From positions 23,562,172 to 23,626,171 of the forward strand of contig NC_045447.1 in assembly GCF_002776525.5 (NCBI RefSeq): a stretch of 64,000 nucleotides of DNA, written 5' to 3'. Shown piece after piece: positions 23,087 to 34,523 of the stretch. The stretch's first letter is position 1. Every line of letters starts with the position of its first letter. The notes below the pieces were generated by a model. It ran no database searches and was not told the DNA's origin. It was given only the letters and a program-made list of their open reading frames with translations. This stretch comes from Piliocolobus tephrosceles. Taxonomy: Eukaryota; Chordata; Mammalia; Primates; Cercopithecidae. A program made the position numbers and the translations under genes.

Positions 23087-23396
23087 TATTTTTATTTTTG
23101 TTTTTTATTTTTGAAACAGAATCTCGCTTGTTGTCCAGGCTAATGTGCAGTGGCATGATTGTGACTTGCTGCAACCTTGATCTCCCAGTCTAAATTGATC
23201 CTCCTACCTCAGCCTCCCAAGTATCTGGGAACATGGGTGCGTGCCACCACACCCAGCTAATTTTTGTACTTTTTGTAGAGATGGGGTCTCACTGTCTTAC
23301 TTAGGCTGGTCTTAAACTCCTGGGCTGAAGTAATTCACCCAACTCAGCCTCCCAAAGTGCTGGGATTACACAGTGGTGTGAGCCACTGTGCCCGGC
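23087..23396 (-). mobile_element. AluJ-like SINE
   Basis: Diverged minus-strand Alu with a T-rich tail. Target duplication of 16 bases with two mismatches: 'cctatgaaggagtatt' (23071-23086) and 'cctatcaaagagtatt' (23397-23412). Confidence 0.95.
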
Positions 23397-23599
23397 CCTA
23401 TCAAAGAGTATTGGGAAAAGATTTCTCTAACAGTTGAAGGACAAGAAAAAGCCACCCATGCGAATTTCAGAGCAATATATATGCCTGCAGAGTAAAGACT
23501 AGGTATAAAATCCTTGAGGAAAAAAGAATTTGCAAAATTCTAGGAACTGGGAAAAAAAAAACTATAAAAAAAACAACAAAAAAACAAACCTGACTTATG

Positions 23600-23745
23600 T
23601 GATTGCATCATGCTACATAGGGAGACAGTGGGGAAAGATGAGGTAGCAAAGGCAGAGGTTGGATCAAGCATGGCCTTGAAGGTCATGAAAAGAAGTTGGG
23701 ATTTTATCCTAAGGGTAATGATAAGTTATTGAATTTTGAACTTAT
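23600..23745 (-). repeat. L2 LINE fragment
   Basis: 'atggccttgaaggtcatgaa', 'agttgggattttatcctaag' and 'gtaatgataagttattgaa' match the inverted L2 region (ggccttgtaggccatggtaa, ggactttatcctaag, caatgggaagccattgaa). Confidence 0.75.
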
Positions 23746-23749
23746 TTTG

Positions 23750-24340
23750 GGAGATAATTAGTACACTCACATGGTTCACACTGACAAGTTTAAGGAAGTT
23801 TACAGTATAAATTCTTCCTGTTATCTCTATCCCCTGTACACAGTTCCCACTCCCTCTCTGCCCTTCACAGGTAGTTACTGTTTATTAGTTTCTTGGGTCT
23901 TGTTCCAGAAGGATTTTTACACACACATACAGGCATTCCTATGAGTGCTCCTAACTTACACACAAAGTAGAATATTATATACACTGGTCTGACACTTGCT
24001 TGTATTAGTCAATACGTCTTGGAGACTTTTCTATAAATGTATAAATATATCTTGGAGATTTTTCTATAAAGGTAAACAGATCTTAATCCTTTTTGTGTAG
24101 CTACAGAACACTCCATTGTATAGATATGCCTTAGTTTGTTTAACTAATGAATGTGGTGGTGTCTTTAATCATTCACTATTACAAACAATGTCAAAACTAT
24201 TAATTATAGACAAACATCATTTTTCCATGTGCGTGTGCACAGCAGTGGGATAGAATCCTACAGGACAATTCTGTGAATCAAGAGGTATTTCTGTATTTGT
24301 GAGCATCATGGGAAATGATTCCACTAAAGTATCTTAAATG
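23750..24340 (-). mobile_element. Old L1M-type LINE 3' end
   Basis: On the plus strand: 'acagttcccactccctctct', 'taggcaattcct'-like text near 23930, 'cttggagatttttctataaa', 'cactccattgtatagatatg', 'ttacaaacaatgtcaaaact', 'gggatagaatcctacaggac'. This order is that of a mammal-wide L1 3' end read in reverse. Ends are approximate. Confidence 0.65.
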
Positions 24341-24688
24341 GGCAAAAACTGACAGCATTAGTGTTTTCATAATTCTTATATCTAATAAACAATTTATACA
24401 ACCAAAGGGGTGCTTAATGAAGAAAGAGGTTTCTAAATTCTGAAGAGAAAGCATTATGGTGCTTTTGCTTACTCACCATTTCCCTTTCCCCAGCTAGGCA
24501 GCAGCCATGGGAATGACGGTCCACACTCCTGGTGTGATTTGATGATGCCAAGAAGCAACAGAGACCTTGTTTTCAAAAGTTGTTCTTGTGCATTTTGACC
24601 AGTTTGGTGCTTCCCTGAGGAACCATTGCAAACTCCTGCCTTTATTTCACTTTCTCAGCCTGGGTGGCACATATCAAAATCATTAAAG
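24341..24688. other. Unassigned sequence
   Basis: Nothing recognised. Confidence 0.4.
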
Positions 24689-24701
24689 ATGTTTATTACC
24701 A

Positions 24702-25016
24702 GGCCAGGCCCGTTGGCTCATGCCTATAATCCCAGCACTTTGGGAGGCCAAGGAGGGTGAATCACCTGAAGTCAGGAGTTTGAGACCAGCCTGGCCAAGA
24801 TGGTGAAACTCCATCTCTATAAATAGATAAATAAATAAATAAACAAACAAACAAGCCAGGCATGGTGGTGGGTATCTGTAATCCCAGCTATTGCAGAGGC
24901 TGAGGCATGAGAATCACTTGAACCCAAGAGGTGGAGGTTGCAGTGAGCCAAGATTGCACCACTGCACTCCGGCCAGGGTGACAGAGTGAGACCCTGTCTC
25001 AAAAAAGAAAAAAAAA
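24702..25016 (+). mobile_element. AluS-like SINE with expanded central linker
   Basis: Plus-strand Alu in which the middle A-rich linker has become (ATAA)n(ACAA)n at 24818-24854. Target duplication: 'gatgtttattacc' upstream and 'gacatgtattacc' downstream. Confidence 0.95.
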
Positions 25017-25030
25017 TGACATGTATTACC

Positions 25031-25439
25031 TGTAGATGCCAAGGGCAAAGGATAGCAGATGGGGCAATCAGTAGACAGGCCATACAGCCTAAAAAGGAGG
25101 TAACTGAGAAGGAAGAGTCTTGAAGGGGATAAGAGTTTGAAATGCTACCATGTATACTAAGAAATCCAAAGTGCAATGTACGTGCCTAGGGCTGGATTTA
25201 TGGTTGGAAAAAGCCTGAAAGGATCCTAGTCTGGACCTCTGGCTGATGTTTCAGTTCTGCATAAACAGTGGGTAAAGGCTAAGGCAGGGTTGTACACACA
25301 ATGGCAAAGCATTGAAGGAATGTTTCAGCCCAAAACCAATCTGCATAGACCAAGAGAGTAGTTTTGTTGCTGTCTTTTTGGCTCCAGGAATTTAAGAAAC
25401 TCTGTCAGATCACTAGCTAATGACTGAAATAATGGAACA
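25031..25439. other. Unassigned sequence
   Basis: Nothing recognised. Confidence 0.4.
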
Positions 25440-25690
25440 GAGATTTTAATGACCACATATGACAAGAAATACAGACTTTATAAAAAATAATTTGGAGTAG
25501 TCATTAAACAAATAGATGACCAAGCCCTCACCAAGCAACAACAGCAAACATTAGGGAGGGAAAGATAATCTAGTTTTCAGAGTTACCACATTATAATATT
25601 CAAAATGTCTAGTTTTCAACAACAACAAAATATAACACATAGAAACAGAAAAGTAAGGCCTATTTTCTGGGAAAAATAACTAAAAATATA
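25440..25690 (+). mobile_element. Old L1M 5'-region fragment, plus strand
   Basis: 'caaaatgtctagttttcaac' and 'aaacagaaaagtaaggccta' resemble the 5' region of mammal-wide L1M copies. A plus-strand fragment thus lies just before a minus-strand L1M block. Confidence 0.5.
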
Positions 25691-25739
25691 TGGACTGAAA
25701 CCCTAAAGCAGTCTCAAAAATGAACTGGGCTATGTTACA

Positions 25740-26486
25740 TATTTACCTATGTAGTTATATTTACCAGGGTTCAGTTTTTATTTGTTTGATGTATTGCCTG
25801 GTGTCCTTTCATTTTCATCTGAAGGACCGTCTTTAGCATTTCTTATGGGGAAGATCTACTAGCAACAACTTCCCTTAGCTTTTGTCAATCTGAAAATGTG
25901 TTAATTTCTCCTTTATTGTTAAAAGATAGCTTTTTGCTGGATATAAAATGCCTGGTTGACAATGCTTTCTTTTTCCTTTTAACACTGTAAATATGTCATC
26001 TCATTACTTTCTGGCCTCCATGGTTTCAGCTGAGATATCATCTATTAATCTTACTCGGTATCCCTTGTACATGATGAGTCACTTCTTTCTTGCTGCTTTC
26101 AATATTTTTCCATTGTCTTTCTCTTTTGATAGTTTATAATGTTTTTTGGTATGAATTTCTTTGTGTTTATACTTCTTGGAGTTTGTTGAACTTCTTAGAT
26201 GTATAGATTTATTTATCAAATTTGGGAAGTTTGGGGCCATTTTAAAAAATATATATATATATATTTATTCCTTTTTATTTCTTTCCTGTCCTTCCAGGAT
26301 TCCCATTATGTGTGTATTGGTACACTTGATGGTGTCCCACAGGTCTCCACAAAATATTTAAAACATTCTCCTCTCTTTAATAATGCTTTTATACGAGGTG
26401 AATCTTTTCAGGGTCTCACAAAATGGCTGGGATTTGTTTCTGTAACCAAGTATGCAGCAGGATTCCATATGGAGATACAGAAGTGA
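25740..26486 (-). mobile_element. Old L1M/HAL1-like ORF2 fragment, minus strand
   Basis: Clear reverse ORF2 text on the plus strand: 'tactagcaacaacttccctt', 'aatatgtcatctcattactt', 'tctggcctccatggtttcag', 'ttgtacatgatgagtcactt', 'cttgctgctttcaatatttt', 'gatggtgtcccacaggtctc'. An (AT)n run sits at about 26249-26264. Confidence 0.8.
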
Positions 26487-27064
26487 TAGACAGTAGAATA
26501 TCAATCTTCAGGCATTAGCAGAAACTGTGGTGAAAACTTTGGGATTTCACAGGCCATGGAACTGTCAGAGAACTCATCTGAAGTCCTCTGGTACTCTGGA
26601 GAACAGAGTTATCTTTTCTGATACCTGAGTGACATCCGTATTGCAAGTGTCTGACACATGGTAGATGCTAAAAACATTTTTTTTTAAGTTGAGCAAATAA
26701 ATGACAACCAGAAAAAAAAAGTGACTCAACAAAGTGGACAGAAGATGGGTTGACAAAGGAGAAGAGCATCTCAGCTCTGCTGAAGACTACTATTAAGATA
26801 ATTTATTAAAAATAACTGAAGTCTAAGCATAATTTCCACAGCCCCAGAATAAGTCTGGGTCAAAGAGGTTGAACTGCATGAGGTGATAACGGTCAGACAA
26901 ATGCCCATTCATGGTCTGCTTTTCTATGTATTCTGCCCCATCTTCCTTATCACAATCCTGCCTGTCTTTTCATTGACAGCTTTATTCTCTTTGCCTGTAT
27001 TGTCGATGAGCCAGAAGGACAGACACTCTCAGTGAGGACTCTTTCTTTAGCAAGCATAAACTGA
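26487..27064. other. Unassigned sequence
   Basis: Nothing recognised. Confidence 0.4.
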
Positions 27065-27420
27065 CTGAGGTTATTCTAGGCTAGGCCATGTGCTTACTAC
27101 TGGGAATTCAGACATGATTGGGACACAGTCCATACCATACAGGAAACTAAATCTATAGTGGAGTGGTGCGGTGAGGGGGGTGTCATAAGTATACAAATAT
27201 AATCTCCCAAGTATACAATTATAATCCTATGTTGAAGGATTAAAAAAAGTAATGTATTAATTATTTAAATCTTTATTGAGCACCCACAGGGATCCAGAAT
27301 CTGTCCTAGGATGAAAAATTCACTGTAGAAAAACACAACTATAATCTCTGCATACATGGAGATTTCTTGCTTTGTGGTCATGGAGGGGTTGGGGAGGACC
27401 ATACAAAAATCAAAGTGTGT
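27065..27420 (-). repeat. L2 LINE fragments, probably two
   Basis: 'ctgggaattcagacatgatt', 'gggacacagtccataccata' and, after a break near 27250, 'ctttattgagcacccacagg' and 'cagaatctgtcctaggatg'. Both read as inverted L2 3' ends, so two copies or one rearranged copy lie here. Confidence 0.65.
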
Positions 27421-27764
27421 TGAGGACTGTGAAGGGATTTGATTTTGTGATATTCTGACTAGAGAGCAGCATTAGTCTGATGGAGAAAAAAAAAACTACT
27501 TAAGGTAGCTCTTAAAGTAGCTATGTTAAGCCAAACTTCAAATGCAATCTTAGTAGAAGACTGATAAAGTCCTTGCATTTGTGTTTACAAGAAAATTCAA
27601 TTCTATTATCTACTGTTTACAAAACAGTGTAAGTATCCTTTTCAAACAATATCAGCGCCATTATTTTCATTTGATTATCACAGCTAACACAGTAGGGTAA
27701 TTTCATTGTGAAAGTTTAATTCTTAAATCATTTTTCTTCTTTTTATTTATAATTATTATTTTAA
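27421..27764. other. Unassigned sequence
   Basis: Nothing recognised. Confidence 0.4.
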
Positions 27765-27910
27765 ACCTCATCTTTCTCATCTGGAAATTAAAAACAGGTC
27801 AATGAATACCTACCTCACAGTATTGTTTATGAGTTCAAATGCATGAGATGAAACATACAAGAGAACACATAGAAGCTGTATATGATAGATTTCAATAACT
27901 TAGAATTAAA
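27765..27910 (+). repeat. MIR SINE 3' part
   Basis: 'catctttctcatctggaaat', 'tacctacctcacagtattgt' and 'atgagatgaaacatacaaga' follow the MIR 3' half. Confidence 0.75.
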
Positions 27911-28039
27911 TCTAGATCATAAGCATGGTCAATTATGTGTTAGAAGCTATCACTGCTAGATCTTAGTCCCCAAAGATACCTAAACAGAAGTAGAATATGA
28001 TTCCATATCAAAAATACTGCAGAAGAGATTTCTAAGTTG

Positions 28040-28145
28040 GGTTGGGCCACTAGATTATAAATTTCAAAGCAAGGATTCACCTGACTTTTCTCTTACATGA
28101 TTTCCAGGACCCAGTTAGGTGTCTGGTATATTGCAGAAGTAATGA
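28040..28145 (+). repeat. L2 LINE 3' end
   Basis: 'ctagattataaatttcaaag', 'gacttttctcttacatgatt' and 'cagttaggtgtctggtatat' follow the L2 3' end (agaatgtaagctccatgag, cagtgcctggcacat). Confidence 0.55.
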
Positions 28146-28175
28146 AGTAATGGTTAATTTCTTGTGTCAACTTTA

Positions 28176-28518
28176 GTTGTTTTTGGTTGTTGTTGTTTTG
28201 TTTTGATTTGGTTGTTTCTTATTTATTTATTTTTGAGACGGAATTTCTCTCTTGTTGCCCAGACTGGAGTACAATGACGCAATCTCAGCTCACTGCAACC
28301 TCTGCCTCCCAGGTTCAAACGATTATCCTGCCTCAGCCTCCTGAGTAGCTGGGATTACAGGCACCTGCCACCATGCCCAGCTAGTTTTTGTATTTTTAGT
28401 AGAAACGGGGTTTCACCATGTTGGCCAGGCTGGTCTTGAACTCCTGACCTCATGATCAGCCAGCCTCGGCCTCCCAAAGTGCTAGGATTACATGCGTAAG
28501 CCACTGCCCCCCGGCCTT
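28176..28518 (-). mobile_element. AluS-like SINE nested in the LTR-like repeat
   Basis: Minus-strand Alu with an unusually long degenerate (GTT)/(TTTA) tail (28176-28232). Target duplication of 14 bases with one mismatch: 'ttgtgtcaacttta' (28162-28175) and 'ttgtgtcaatttta' (28519-28532). Confidence 0.95.
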
Positions 28519-28974
28519 TTGTGTCAATTTTATTGGGTCACTGGTTGGCCAGACATTTGGTCAAATATTATTCTGGGTGTGTCGTGAGAATCTTTCTGTT
28601 TGAAATTAACATTTGAATTGGTAGAATGTGTAAAGAAGATTGCCCTCCCTAATGTGGATAGCCCTAATCCAATCAGTTGAAGACCTGATTAGAACAGAAA
28701 GACTAAGGGAATTTCTCTTACCTGACTGCCTTCAGCTAAGAGCTATTCAGTCTAACATTGGCTCGTCCTTGTTCTCAAGCCTGCCAGCTTTCAGACTAGA
28801 ATTTACAGTATCAGCTCTACTGGTTCTAGACCTTCAGAGTCATATTGGGACTACTAGATCATTAACCTTCTTGGGTTTCCAGCTTGCTGGCTGATAATCT
28901 AGGGACTTCTCAGCCTTCTTAATGACAGGAGCCAATACTTCATAAATCTTTTTAGATATATTAGATATATAGAT

Positions 28975-29044
28975 GATATAGATATAGACATAGATATAGA
29001 TATAGATATAGATATAGATATAGATATAGATATAGATATAGATA
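28975..29044 (+). repeat. (GATATA)n hexamer microsatellite
   Basis: Eleven GATATA-type units in a row, one of them GACATA at 28987-28992, ending with a partial GATA. Because 6 is a multiple of 3 the minus strand stays open as a repeating Ile-Ser reading, which is an artefact. Confidence 0.97.
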
Positions 29045-29085
29045 CTATTGGTTCTGTTTCTCTGAAAACCCTAACAAATTCAGTA

Positions 29086-29663
29086 AGCAGTAAATTATTA
29101 GTAGAAGGAATTAAAGTCTTCAATCATTTTTAATTTGATGTGGTTGGCTTTCCTACCTCTTATTGCTCTAAACTCTAAATTATTTTGTATTTTTCTTGAG
29201 CTAGCATTTTACTCTTTTCAAGACAAAATAAATGATTCATTTCTTCTGAAATCAACAGTTTTTGGTGTAGAGATCTCTACTTTTATTTTTTTAAATTTTT
29301 TGAATAACTATCCTGTCGCAGAACAAATAACATTATAAAATAACAGTTCTCTTCTAAAGAAAGTGAACAGAAATCATTTCAAATCAACCATCTTGAAAAT
29401 CTTTCTTGGAGGACACCTAATTCCTAGAGGAAGTTAACTTTGGTATATATTCTGTTTTTTTTTTTTTTTTTTAGCACATGCTTCCATGCGAGCTTGGCAA
29501 GCACTTTTAGATACTCTATGAGTACAACTTAATCAATATGTTAATTTTCAGGGTCCTTCAGAAGGTAGTACTACCTTGGATGAGACATATACCTACCCTG
29601 TGCTTCAAAACAGTGTGTTGAGAGGTAAGGGGTGTCCTGATGCACTTCCCTGAGAGTAGATCT
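29086..29663. other. Unassigned sequence with T-run
   Basis: T-run of 19 at about 29455-29473; otherwise nothing recognised. Confidence 0.45.
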
Positions 29664-30200
29664 TTAGCATAAAAAATGTGGTGTATATGCACAATAGAAT
29701 ACTATTCAGCCTTCAAGAAGAATGAAACCTGTGATTTGTGACAACATGGATGAGCTTGGAAAACATTATGGTAAGTGAAATAAGCCAGGCACAAAAAGAT
29801 AAACACTACATGATTACACTCATGTGGAACCTAAAAAAAAAAAAAATATTGATCTCATGGAAGAAGAGAGTACAATGGTGGTTACCAGGGGCTGGACTAG
29901 CTGGCAAGGGAGATGTTGCTCAAACGATACAAAATTTCAGTTAGACAGGAGGAATATATTCAAGTCATCCATTGTGTAACATGATGACTATAGTTATTAA
30001 TAGATTGTATTCTTGAAAAATCCTAAGAGAGTAGATCTAAAGTATTCTCACCATAAAAATGATGACTATGTGAGGTAATGCGTGTGTTAGCCAGATTTAT
30101 CCATTCTACAATGTATATATACTTTAATACATCATGTTGTACATAGTAAATTTGTACAATTTTATGCAAATGTAAAAAATAAGGTAAAATTAAAAACATC
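29664..30200 (+). mobile_element. L1MA/L1MB-type LINE 3' end
   Basis: 5'-truncated plus-strand L1: 'ggtgtatatgcacaatagaa', 'tgacaacatggatgagcttg', 'agtgaaataagccaggcaca', 'tggtggttaccaggggctgg', 'agagagtagatctaaagtat' and 'atcatgttgtacatagtaaa' in the correct 3' order. A 13-base A-run at 29834-29846 lies where the consensus has a shorter A stretch. Confidence 0.93.
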
Positions 30201-30604
30201 AAAAGTACAAAATGATCTTTAGTTATCAATTATTCAGTATACTGATGGCTTCTTATATATTTGCTTACCATGAAAGAATATTAAGAGATGTTTTTTGTGC
30301 AAAAAGTAGAAGCATTTCCTCTTGTAAAACTTTACATGACGTTTCTTAAGTGTCACATTGGAATAGTAGAGCTACCCCAGAGTTTCAGGTGGCCTTATGG
30401 AAGCACTTGCTGGAGGTTGTATTTTTTTTTTTTTTTCTACTTTTACTGCCTCTACAGAAACAATGCTGTGTGTATGCAGAAGCACTGGGAATATTTTTCC
30501 AGGATCTCTCTGTGGGGTTCGATGTTGCTTCAAAATCTTTGTTTGCATTGAGAGTGTAGTTAGATAATTGAACCCAGAACTTGAAATGGCTACTTGCTGT
30601 TTTA
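30201..30604. other. Unassigned sequence with T-run
   Basis: T-run of 17 at 30421-30437; no repeat body recognised. Confidence 0.45.
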
Positions 30605-30790
30605 AGAGGCCAGATAACCTAGAGATGGGAGGTTTGGGTTCTTGCCCTGGTTCCACCACTCCCAATTGTTAGATCTTGGACACAACTCCTCTGAGTTACT
30701 GTGTTCTCACCTCTTTACTATCGACATAAAACTACCCATCTCCCAAAATTGTGAAAATTTACTCATTAGTAATCACATGAGATCTTCAAT
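30605..30790 (+). repeat. MIR SINE
   Basis: 'gatgggaggtttgggttctt', 'gccctggttccaccactccc', 'agatcttggacacaactcct' and 'ctgtgttctcacctcttta' follow MIR. Confidence 0.8.
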
Positions 30791-32259
30791 AAAGCTGAAG
30801 TAAAAATCAAAGCTATTTATTCAGATGTTTAAGAATTTCAAATTAAGGACTCACACTTAGCTTGTGCTTTTTACTCAGAATTAATGGGATTTAATAGAAT
30901 CAGTCTGCACATTATTTTCCCTCTCTTCCATACCCTACATATAAATGAGTCTCATCTTTACCTTTGAACATGCTATTTTTTCTATCAGGTATACTATCCC
31001 TAGATCTGTTCCTCTACATAAGTCCCAACCATCATTTCAATCCAGTTTAAATCCAATAATAACCTGGGGAATACCAAGAGTGGGGAAGGGAAGTGATTTG
31101 CCCAAGTCTGTACAGTGATTAGTTACATGTGTTGTTTCATACATTACCACTGGGTTTTCTGAATTCACTGTCTCTATAGAAAATTTTGAAAAGTAGAATT
31201 CCAATGGCAATAACAAATTTTGGATATTTATGGGTTTTGCATGCTATTGAGCCTCTTGGAGAAAACTTACTTTGTAAAATTGCATTATTGTTCTTATTTC
31301 TGAAAAAGTCAGTTAAATACTGACATTTCTCAAAACGCCAATTTTTAATATGAGGTGGCATTAAAGGAGATTACTTTAAACAAATTTCTATTTACTTTTG
31401 AAGAAGATGTTGCTATAGACATCCAGCATTGTAATTTGCAATTAACATTTAAGAATAATATTTAGTCCAAAGCTCAAAAGTGATCATCCAGCCTCAATAT
31501 GGAAGCATGTCTCCAAATAACAGCTAAATTACAAGCTGCCTTTTGCAACAGTGCCATAAAGGATGCTTACCAGGGATTGTTTCTGTGCAGAACTCAGTTA
31601 GGAGTGGTATGGTATAATGACAACACTTTCTAAGACAGCACTCCCTATAACAGGATAGAAACTGTAGAGTTAGCTCTTTAAGCTGATCAATGCATAGGCA
31701 AGGTGACTTAAGGTCATTCACAGATCACCTTTTGTCCTGATATCTGGGGGTAAGGTTCCTGTTGCAGAAAAAGGAAGCCACTCACCTCTCCAATTTCTCT
31801 GACCACCACAGAGACTACATTAGTTGATTTTGTTCTGAAAGGAGCCAAAGTCTACAGATCATTTCAGACTGAAGTCTGGAAAGAGGATGTTATCTGGCTA
31901 AGGCTTCAATGTTTGATAAATTGACAAATATAATGGCTAAAATCTGTATTTTAAAAAATCCATCTCAGGACTGGGGATATGAAATGTATACTGCCTTTCC
32001 CTAAAATGTGATATGAATTATAATTGTTCCAGAATCTTCAGAAGTTTCCCCTTTTCTCATCATTACATTCCTGCTGCCTGAAAGAATAATAAACTATCCA
32101 AAGTTATTATCGAGTTACAACCACAACTCTTTACCTTCAAATCACAAGTTCCCAAATGGTTTCTAACTATGGCCAAGCCTCCGTGCCTTTAATTTTACTC
32201 TTCTCTTGACCTGGATAGGGTTACCTGTCAAAATCCTTTAAAGATCAATGCAGACATCA
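30791..32259. other. Unassigned sequence
   Basis: Mostly unique-looking. 'gtgatttgcccaagtctgta' near 31094 is a weak inverted-MIR core. Nothing else recognised. Confidence 0.45.
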
Positions 32260-32270
32260 TGTCTACTTTC

Positions 32271-32559
32271 CTTTTTTTTTTTGAGACGGAGTCTCGCTCT
32301 TATCACCCAGGCTGGAGTGCAGTGGCACGATCTCGGCTCACTGCAGCCCCTGCCTCCCAGTTCAAGCAATTATCCTGCCTCAGCTTCCTAAGTAGCTGGG
32401 ATTACAGGGACCCGCCAGCAAGCCCCGCTTGTACTTTTAGTAGAGACAGGGTTTCACCACGTTGGCCAGGCTGGTCTCGAACTCCTGACCTCAGGTGATC
32501 CACCTGCCTTGGCCTCCCAAAGTGCTTGGATTACAGATGTGAGTCATTGTGCCCGGCCT
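32271..32559 (-). mobile_element. AluS-like SINE
   Basis: Minus-strand Alu. Target duplication of 11 bases with one mismatch: 'tgtctactttc' (32260-32270) and 'tgtttactttc' (32560-32570). Confidence 0.95.
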
Positions 32560-32570
32560 TGTTTACTTTC

Positions 32571-34109
32571 TTGTAGCTCATTTATTTGGTTGAGTTATTA
32601 TCCTTAATGATTGGTTTATATTTTACTTCAGCCAGTTAATCACGTATTTTCTTCTTTCTCCTTGTGAATTTTCATCACTGAGAATCTGAGAACTGTGTTT
32701 TGTTTTTCTTGATAGCATCTACGGTATTGATAAATGTTCTATAAATGTGTGCTGGATTTGAATCTTCCATTGACCAAAATCTTTAAAAAAAGTGGTAAAA
32801 AAGGAAGACTGGAGCCCAAATCTTGGGTCCCAGTTTCAGTTCTCTTTTTATTCCAGGTTGAAAGTTGACTTTCATTTCCATTTTGATCTTGTGTGAAGAC
32901 ACCTCTCCTGTCCCTGGCTTCACACTGGATGTTCAAAGCCAGCAGGGCACACTTTGACGTATGCTAATGGATGAAATCATCCTCACTTATCCTACAACCC
33001 TGGAAAAATCTCACATCCCGCAATCCCAAATGCAAACCCTAAGCCTTTCATCTGGGAGTCCATCTGGTATTGTAAAATCCATAAATGTCTTTGTCAGTCC
33101 CAAGTTCTGCTGTGCTAAACAGAGTTTTCACACCAAGTTGCCTCTTGAATCCCACCCACCGAGTTCTCAGAAAAGTCATGTAGCAATAATTGTTTTATCC
33201 ATCACTGTCAGCATCTGTGATTTAATTGTGCCCAGCTGTTAAGAACATGCAGCGAAAGACAAAGGAAAGAAGACACAAAGTCCTGCCCCCAGACCCCATC
33301 CCTATGACTCAAATGTTTTAGCACCAAGAACTCAAGAACTAGTTTAATCATTCTCTTCAAAGGTGTAGTGGGGAACTGACGTTAATCACTTGCAATCTGA
33401 AATTAAAATTTCCTGAGTTTCTAATGGGAATGCTATTTGAGTTGCCTAACAGAAATGAGACAGTCATAGCTCCTTTGTTTCAACTTCCTAGATTGGTGGC
33501 TGAGTAGAGATAGATTTGAAAAGATTTGTGTGGGGCACTTAGAATCTTTAATCTATACTGGATCCTGTTGGCAAACTAGGAGAAAACTTTTCCTGCATCT
33601 AATACATGGCTCCCCAGAAAGACTTCCTGAGACAACCACTTCTACAGAATGTTAATAGGTATTTTGAAGAGAAAGGTAATGCTCAATCATTTAAGAAACA
33701 CCAGGTAAAGCTAAATCTATCCCTCTAGGCTGCCACTTTCTAAATGAAGAGGGTCTTTATAATAATAATATATTTATACTTGCCCAAGGAGGACAGAGCC
33801 TGTGGCTTATTTGACCATTAAGCACTTTTTCCACTGAAGCTCTGATGGGACTAATGGTAACTGGGACACTTTAAATGAGCAAACAACACCAAAAATAAAA
33901 TAAATAAACAAATGTAAAACAACAGAAAAAACTCTAATCTAGTACTACTATTCTCTTCTTCTTACATTAACCTGTGGAGTCACCTCTTGCTTTTACATCC
34001 TCTTCTTTGTTTTACTTACATTTAGTCTATTCATTAGTTTATTTATAAGCAACTATATGCCAATTTCTTCCTTTCCAAAATCATCCATTTTTAATATGTC
34101 TCCATGTTA
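32571..34109. other. Unassigned sequence
   Basis: No repeat or exon recognised; a short A-rich patch lies at 33893-33930. Confidence 0.45.
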
Positions 34110-34330
34110 TTCTGCGATAGAAAAAGCAATGGTCTTGAATTCAAACAAATATGAATTCAAGTTTTTGTTCTGGGGGTTACTGACTGTGATCTGGAGCAAA
34201 TCTTTTTACTTTTAGTGGTTTATGCCTTACTCCTTCTGTAAAGGGAATAAGAAAACAGCCCTCAAGATCATTGCAAAACTGAAAAAAAAGAAGCATTTAT
34301 GATAATGTGTGACTCACATCAGATCCCCAT
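34110..34330 (+). repeat. MIR SINE, diverged
   Basis: 'aagcaatggtcttgaattca', 'gactgtgatctggagcaaat' and 'tccttctgtaaagggaataa' follow the plus-strand MIR order. Confidence 0.6.
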
Positions 34331-34523
34331 TATAAATATATGTGAAGCCTCAATCATAGTACTGCTAATGTTATATTGACAGTGGGATTTGCAATAGAAA
34401 TAGAATAAAAATAGCTTTGAAATAGCATACCACATAAATGTGATGAGGTTTACTGATGCTATTGATATGGACAGGAGGCAGGGAAATGCTAAAATGAGAA
34501 CTTCACATCCCTATTTTTGCATC

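Larger units (their letters stand above)
28146..29085 (+). mobile_element. Old LTR-like/MER-class repeat, split by an Alu
   Basis: Starts near 'ggttaatttcttgtgtcaac', continues after the Alu with 'ttctgggtgtgtcgtgagaa', 'ttgccctccctaatgtggat' and 'ccaatcagttgaagacctga', and ends after the hexamer array with 'ttggttctgtttctctgaaa' and 'accctaacaaa'. This order is that of a common mammalian repeat ending 'ggttctgtttctctggagaaccct'. I am not sure of its official name. Confidence 0.6.

Noticed and set aside
28975..29044. CRISPR-like array
   Set aside because: Units are 6 bases without spacers, in a primate genome; this is a simple microsatellite.
28899..29123. Ile-Ser repeat peptide on the minus strand
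   Set aside because: Direct translation of the GATATA hexamer array.
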